Assembly (NCBI RefSeq): GCF_029407905.1 | Contig: NC_073628.1 | Coordinates: 46,645,501-46,709,500 of the forward strand | Direction: 5' to 3' | DNA length: 64,000 nucleotides | Origin: Bubalus kerabau | Taxonomy: Eukaryota; Chordata; Mammalia; Artiodactyla; Bovidae | Part shown: one piece after another, positions 58,870-64,000 of the stretch | Layout of the letters: every line of letters starts with the position of its first letter | How positions within the stretch are numbered: the stretch's first letter is position 1 | Made by a program: the position numbers and the translations under genes | The notes under the pieces: model-generated | Seen by the model: only the letters and a program-made list of their open reading frames with translations | Told to the model about the DNA's origin: nothing | Databases searched by the model: none

Positions 58870-59105
58870 GTTTTTTTAAGAAAAGTTTTTACTGAAGTAT
58901 AGTTAAATCATTGTGTTTTTACTTAAACACACAATTAAAAATAAACACAATTTAAACACACAATTAAAAATAATTTTAGTTAAATTATTGTGTCTCATCT
59001 TAACTGTAGGGCAAAGTGACTCAGTTACACACATATATATTTTTTTCATCATGTTTATGTTTAAAATGTCATGAGTAGAATCCATTTTAATGCTTTCTAT
59101 GTAAA
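58870..59105. other. AT-rich spacer
   Basis: Holds two copies of an aaacacacaattaaaaata unit. Otherwise nothing recognised. Confidence 0.4.
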
Positions 59106-59109
59106 GGTC

Positions 59110-59800
59110 ATGAGAGAAATATGGTGAAACCAATCTTCCCCAAAGTGACTCAGACAGAGAACACCCTTCAGGGAGTCTTCACCTTGGTGGTCAGAGGTGT
59201 ATAAGAATTTTTCAGGCATCAAATAACTGGGGTGCGTGAGAGGCATGTAAAATTCTTATAGATGGAGAAAAGGTCTCCCTTTGCATGTCACATTCAACTT
59301 CAAAGAAATCCTTGTATGATGCGTCTCAAAGTGGGAGTCATCCCTGAACAAGGTAGTATGCTAACACCATAAGAGCTTTGGTATTAAGTGCAGAAAAGAT
59401 GGTGGTATTTATGAAGAGAAATAGCAGAGTTTTATTTCTGGGCCTAATGGTGTCAACTTGATCAGAATCTGTGTGGATTTAGCTAGGTCTGAGGAAACAG
59501 TAATCATCTAAATACAGTAGAAAAGGGGCCAGTGAAATTATGATTTATTTGACTTCTAAGACCCCTGAAAAATGGAGGGGGAAATAGCCATCTGGAAAGT
59601 GTCCTCAGTGAGAACAACAACAACAAAAAAACACAACTTAAAGAAAACCTCTGGATGGCAGGGTTATTGGGGACTGAAGCAGGTTCATTTCTTCTCTGAT
59701 TCCAAGTTCCCAAAGAGCCCACAGTGCCCACCCTCAGTGTGCTGTGCTGATCTCAACTCTCTGGGAAAGAAAAGCCTCTAAGGTGAAGTGTTTCCTCTGA
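59110..59800 (+). repeat. Left part of PRAME duplication unit 3
   Basis: Duplicate of 37,090-37,870, with the same order of motifs and point changes throughout. Confidence 0.75.
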
Positions 59801-59807
59801 GCCTCTC

Positions 59808-60420
59808 TCTTTTCCTTGAAATTTATTGCATTTCTTTTTGTGGCCTTGGGTCTTCACTGTTGTTCCTGCTTTTCTCTAGCTGGGGCAAGGGGGCTGCTCT
59901 CTAGACATGGTGTGCAGGCTTCTCACGGAGGTGGCTTCTCTTGTTGCAGAGCAAACTCTAGAGTGCTTGACTTTCAGTAGTTTCGGCTCCCAGGATTTAG
60001 AGCACAGACTCAACAGTTGTGGCTGCTGCTGCTGCTGCTAAGTCACCTCAGTCGTGTCCGACTGTGTGCGACCCCAGAGACGGCAGCCCACCAAGCTTCC
60101 CCATCCCTGGGATTCTCCTGGCAAGAACACTGGAGTGGGTTGCCATTTCCTTCTCCAATGCATGAGAGTGAAAAGTGAAAGTGAAGTCGCTCAGTCATTC
60201 CCAACTCTTAGCGACGCCATGGACTGCAGCCTACCAGGCTCCTCTGTCCATGGATTTTCCAGACAAGAGTACTGGAGTGGGGTGCCATTGCCTTCTCCGA
60301 CAGTTGTGGCAAGCGGGTTTATATGCCTCATGTCATATGGGATCTTCCCAGACCAGGGATCAGACCCATGTCTCCTGCATTGGCAGTCAGATTTTTTATG
60401 ACTGAACCACAGGGAAGCCC
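59808..60420 (-). mobile_element. CHR SINE split by a Bov-A2
   Basis: 59,808-60,012 and 60,311-60,420 together make one minus-strand CHR SINE (gtggccttgggtcttcactg at the left, aaccacagggaagccc at the head). It is the counterpart of the CHR copy at 37.9 kb. Confidence 0.85.
60013..60310 (-). mobile_element. Bov-A2 SINE with TSD
   Basis: The 11-base direct repeat acagttgtggc is at 60,013-60,023 and 60,300-60,310. Dimeric element with a (tgc)n tail at the left. Inserted after the duplication that copied the CHR SINE. Confidence 0.93.
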
Positions 60421-60424
60421 TCTT

Positions 60425-61005
60425 TTGCTATCTTAATATCACCCAGAGTAGTGTATTTAAATTTCCCTGTCTCTCAAAATATAAAAATGAAAAAGAAACC
60501 TTTATTTTCCATCGTTGTGATCATTCATGATGTCCCTTTAGGAATGCTCAGCTCCAAACTGTCCAGAACCACTCTTACTCTCACTGAGGTTTTGACCTGT
60601 CTACCTTCAGAGAAGGCTTGGCTTAGGCCTGGAAAACCAATCACATCCCCCAAAGCTCTTCCCTTGCTGCCCAAATAGGCTTAGAATCGCCTGTGTTTCC
60701 TACATAACACCTGAGTGAAAATCTCATACAAGAATGAGTGTGTTTTGTTTTCTTTCATGACAACACCACTGCTTTCCTGAGCTGTTTTAACTCAAGGACA
60801 TTTTGCTAATTTTGACTTGACCAAAATTCCCCCAGCAATGATTCTGTCAACTTTTGTTCTTTCTTGGCCAAGGGCAGGAATCAATAATCCCTTTCATGCT
60901 TGATCCACAAGAATATAACTGTCCATATTAGTAGAATACAGTCAATATTTGTGAAGTGAATCAGTGAACAGGTCCTTGATTACCTGACCACTCCATCAGT
61001 CTCTG
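60425..61005. other. Spacer within duplication unit 3
   Basis: The left end matches the sequence just after the CHR SINE in unit 1 (cttaatatcacc). The rest is not recognised. Confidence 0.4.
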
Positions 61006-61014
61006 TTTGGTGAC

Positions 61015-61267
61015 GTGTATATGATTCAATCAACTAATCTAGAGAAGTATGATGATCCAATCAGGGTCAGTCCAATGGTCCCTCTGTAATCTAATCAGAT
61101 ATACTGTTCCGGTTGGGTTAGCAGTGGGACAGAGGGATGACAGAACAAAAAGACTTATAAAAGTCTCAAGCACTGGAGAAGAGGTGCAGAATTTCCTGGC
61201 TCTGGAGACATCAGAGAGGTTCTCACAGGGTTTGAATTGTGAGCACCCCACCAGGCAGATTAGAGCA
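61015..61267 (+). promoter_or_regulatory. PRAME promoter and exon 1 copy, unit 3
   Basis: CCAAT at 61,057-61,061 and 61,072-61,076 and a good TATA box (TATAAAA) at 61,156-61,162. The untranslated exon has an intact GTAAGT donor at 61,268. This is the best-preserved of the three promoter copies, although the gene after it is broken. Confidence 0.65.
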
Positions 61268-61295
61268 GTAAGTTTCCACCCTCATATAAGGACAC

Positions 61296-61534
61296 TCTTC
61301 TCTTACTGGTGGTGGTGGTTTAGTCGCCAAGTCGTGTCCGACTCTTTCGATCCCATGGACTGTAGCCTGTCGGGCTCCTCTGTCCATGGGATTCTCCAGA
61401 CAAGAATGCTAGAGTGGGTTGCCATTTCCTTCTCCAGGGGATCATCCTGACCCAGGAATCGAACCGGGGCCTCCTGCATTGCAGGCAGATGATTTACCAA
61501 CTGAGCTACGAGGGAAGCCTTCTCTTCTCTTACT
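61296..61534 (-). mobile_element. Bov-tA SINE with TSD
   Basis: The 12-base direct repeat tcttctcttact is at 61,296-61,307 and 61,523-61,534. The head end gagctacgagggaagcc is at the right, so the element is on the minus strand. Confidence 0.93.
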
Positions 61535-61539
61535 AGTGG

Positions 61540-62226
61540 TTAGCTAATCTTGAAGGGTGCCATGTATCCCTAGTGAAGGGAGAGTTGTTAAAAAAAATCA
61601 CCTCTTTCCAACGAACACGTTTCAGGTTTAATTTTGCCTCTCAGTGTAGTTTTGCCTGAACTCAAACATTTTAATTAGTGCTTTAACTTCTATCATTTAA
61701 AAATATCTTTTAAAGACATTTAACATATGCATTTAAAATATCTTTTTGGAGTTTTGTTTCATGAATTTCACCTACACAGTTCTAACACAAATGGCATTCA
61801 TGTTAAGGGTAACTGAGGATGGAGGCTGTGTGGGTCCACATGACCTTCCTCTTATTGATTTAAGGTTCTAAATGATGCTCTGACATCATTCCCTCATCAA
61901 GACTGGAGTGAGTTTTCAGAATTCCTGCTACCACTTCCAGGTGGGACTTGGATTAATCCAAGCACTGTATGGAACTGAATGGGCTAGTGGTTGCCATTCC
62001 TCTGGATTGGAACTTGTGAGAGGCTTGTTCTGAATCCAATAGGGAAGGAGCTATAGCATTGTGCCCATTGAGGCCTGAATGGCATGTGGCCTAACTGAGG
62101 CACTTCCACCCCTGCCGGAGCAGAGCCTTAGTCCTGAGTAGGTTTCTCTGAAGGGTTGGGATATTGTCTTAGGTCTGCTCCTGCTTGGCCTGACATGGAT
62201 GATATGCTCACTGGCATTTACCACAG
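61540..62226 (+). other. First intron of PRAME pseudogene 2
   Basis: Matches the same intron in unit 1 (acaaatggcattcatgtt-, ggtaactgagg-t) and ends in the acceptor tttaccacag at 62,226. Confidence 0.7.
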
Positions 62227-63530
62227 GATTCCTCCTGAAGCAGAGTCAGGATGAGTGTCCAGAACCCCCGTAGGCTCCTGGACCTGGAGAGAATGCACCT
62301 GCTCAAGGAAGATGCCTTGGTCTATTCTTATCTGGAGTTTCTGCCCAGGGAGCTCTTCCCACCCCTCTTCATGGACACAATCCATGGGGGACACATCAAG
62401 ACCTTGGGATCATGGTGCAAGCCTGTCCCTTTGTCTGCCTCCCTCTGGGGGGCTCATTGCCCTGCCTTATGTGGGTCCCTTATGAGCAGGGCTGGAAGCA
62501 CTTGATGTCCTGCTGGCCCAGAAGGTTCACTCCAGGGGAACAAGATCCAGGTAGCTTGATAGGGTCCTGGGCATCCCGGAAGAGACTTCTGGGGTGGGCC
62601 AATTGGGCGACCCATGGACAGACCCGAGGACTCTGAGGCTGGCAATGGAGAGGCTTAGAGGCCTTGGCTCTCTGTGAGAAATGCCTTCCTGATATGTAAG
62701 GGTGCCTAAGATGCAAGGGAGGTTGAGAGAACATGCCCCATCCCCTTCCCATGAGGCTTAATCCTACTAGAAGTGGAGACCTGGAGAGGAAAGCGGGAGA
62801 AAAGGAGCTGGAGAACAGAGAGGCACAGAGGGGAGCCGGCGAGGAAGCAGGTGACGAGAGAGACGTGAGGGAAATACAGAGGGCAGTCTGTGGTCTATTT
62901 CTGAGTCTGTGGCTGCAGTCTGTGTGGATGGTAATGCATCCCTGTCAATCTCCTGGTCCTCATAGGAGGTGCAAACTGCAGGTGCTAGATTCATGGACTA
63001 CTGGCCAGAATTTCTGGAGCGTGTGGGCTGGAGCCAGCAGTCAAGGGTGCTCACACTCAGGAATGGCACCAGTGGTGGAACAGAGCTCAAGGACACACCA
63101 GGCCTTGGCTCCCTTAAAAGTATACACAGACCTTTGTCTGAAGAAAAGGACCCTGGATAACTTCCTCTCCTACCTCCCCAGGTGGGTGGCACAGAGAAAA
63201 GCCTGAACACACCTGTGCTGTAAGAAGCAGATGATCTCTGCAATGCCCCTGGACAGTATCACGAAGGTCCTGAATATGGTGCAGCTGGACTGTATCAGGA
63301 GGTGCAAGTCACCTGGATCTGGCATCTGTCCATCCTGGCCACGTTTGCTCCTCTCCTGGGTCAGATGAACAACGTGCAGAGGCCCCATGTCTCCCCCATT
63401 CACGGTCTGCCCGTGAGGAGCAGCAGCAGGAAGTTGTTCGATTTCCCCTCAGTTTCTAAGCTGCACCGTCTCCAGTCTGTCTATCTTGACTCTCCCTCCT
63501 TGTCTGAACCTGCCTGGACCAGATGCTCAG
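62227..63530 (+). pseudogene. PRAME-family pseudogene 2 (5' two coding exons)
   Basis: The exon 62,227-62,535 keeps the start codon (62,251) and the LLKEDALVYSYLEFLPRELFPPLFM block. A one-base loss near 62,450 shifts the frame, and the donor is destroyed (gtgag reads gggaa). The exon 62,966-63,530 has an acceptor (catag) and a good donor (GTGAGG at 63,531), but a TGA at 63,204-63,206 interrupts it and a rearranged stretch follows near 63,295. By spacing in the intact gene, the last coding exon would lie about 500 bases past the window's right end. Not functional. Confidence 0.88.
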
Positions 63531-63539
63531 GTGAGGGTG

Positions 63540-63824
63540 GACCGCTGCCTGGGAAACAATGAACACAGCACTGGCATGTCAAGCACACGGGGTCCTTTGT
63601 GTTTCTGTCCTGAGCTGTGGAATCACTTCACCTCGGAAATCAAGGGGGAGGAGCAGACAACACACTAGAAATATCTGGATGGGGCATTTGGATCCAATGA
63701 GGGAAGGCATGGGTTATTCCTTAGGAAGGGAAAGCTATGTCAGATGACTAAGAAAATAGGTAAGTGAAGAGGGCATTAAAGAACGGACACCACCTCAGAC
63801 CCGAGTAATCTGAAACAAAAGGTC
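63540..63824. other. Last intron of PRAME pseudogene 2 (part)
   Basis: Resembles the start of the same intron in the intact gene (gaacacagcactgg-, ggaatcacttcacc). No other feature. Confidence 0.5.
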
Positions 63825-63828
63825 TGAG

Positions 63829-63955
63829 GAATTCCCTGGTGGTCCAGTGGTTAGGACTCTTCTCTTTTGGGGCTGAAAGTCCAGGTTTGACCCCTGGTGG
63901 GGGAAGTAAATTTCACAACCTGTGCAGTGTGGCCAGTAAAGAAATATGAAAGCAG
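63829..63955 (+). mobile_element. tRNA-derived SINE (CHR-like)
   Basis: Head gaattccctggtggtccagt, box tccaggtttgacccctggtg, and cctgtgcagtgtggccagta. Confidence 0.75.
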
Positions 63956-64000
63956 AAAGTTCAGGAGAGAGACAGAGAGAAAAGCTCTGTGCTTACCAGA

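Overview
The window is mammalian nuclear DNA from a ruminant, almost certainly a bovid and most likely Bos or a close relative. The basis is the repeat content: many BovB (RTE-clade) LINE fragments with the ttcag-rich 3' end, Bov-tA and dimeric Bov-A2 SINEs, cetartiodactyl CHR-type tRNA SINEs and ruminant L1 3' ends. I cannot separate cattle from bison, yak or buffalo by eye. Repeats fill more than half of the window, and most open frames in it are retrotransposon pieces or shadows.

Three host gene families remain. (1) About 2.58-3.14 kb: a terminal TRIM-type exon encoding a PRY-SPRY (B30.2) domain, with poly(A) signals. (2) UBTFL1, an HMG-box relative of UBTF known for expression in the preimplantation embryo. 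A decayed copy lies at 5.8-7.1 kb. A copy with an open frame lies at 29.0-30.1 kb. The open copy has no in-frame ATG at its 5' end, but it starts at a good splice acceptor, and an exon-like segment at 25,699-25,834 ends in ATG directly before a donor. Splicing the two would supply the start codon in frame. Further exon-like segments lie at 20.2-20.7 kb. (3) A PRAME-family cluster: a pseudogene at 38.3-41.2 kb, an apparently intact gene at 52.6-56.8 kb (three coding exons, 470 residues) and a second pseudogene at 61.0-63.5 kb whose last exon would lie beyond the right edge. All three keep a recognisable promoter block with CCAAT boxes, a TATA-like element and a first non-coding exon. TRIM64/49/77-like genes and UBTFL1 are neighbours in human 11q14.3, which fits this being the corresponding ruminant region. 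The PRAME block beside them looks like a local expansion.

Layout: 0-10 kb BovB fragments around the TRIM exon and the UBTFL1 pseudogene; 10.6-11.7 kb a GC- and CpG-rich island of unknown nature; 11.9-17.8 kb L1 remnants; 18.6-20.1 kb a BovB with its reverse-transcriptase region open; 20-28.7 kb AT-rich spacer, exon-like pieces, SINEs and BovB; 29-30.3 kb UBTFL1; 31-36.8 kb L1, CHR, BovB and an LTR-like stretch; 37-64 kb the PRAME duplication units, interrupted by young insertions that can be ordered by their target-site duplications. No tRNA gene, CRISPR array or bacterial feature was seen. One U6 snRNA-like copy lies at 45.6 kb.
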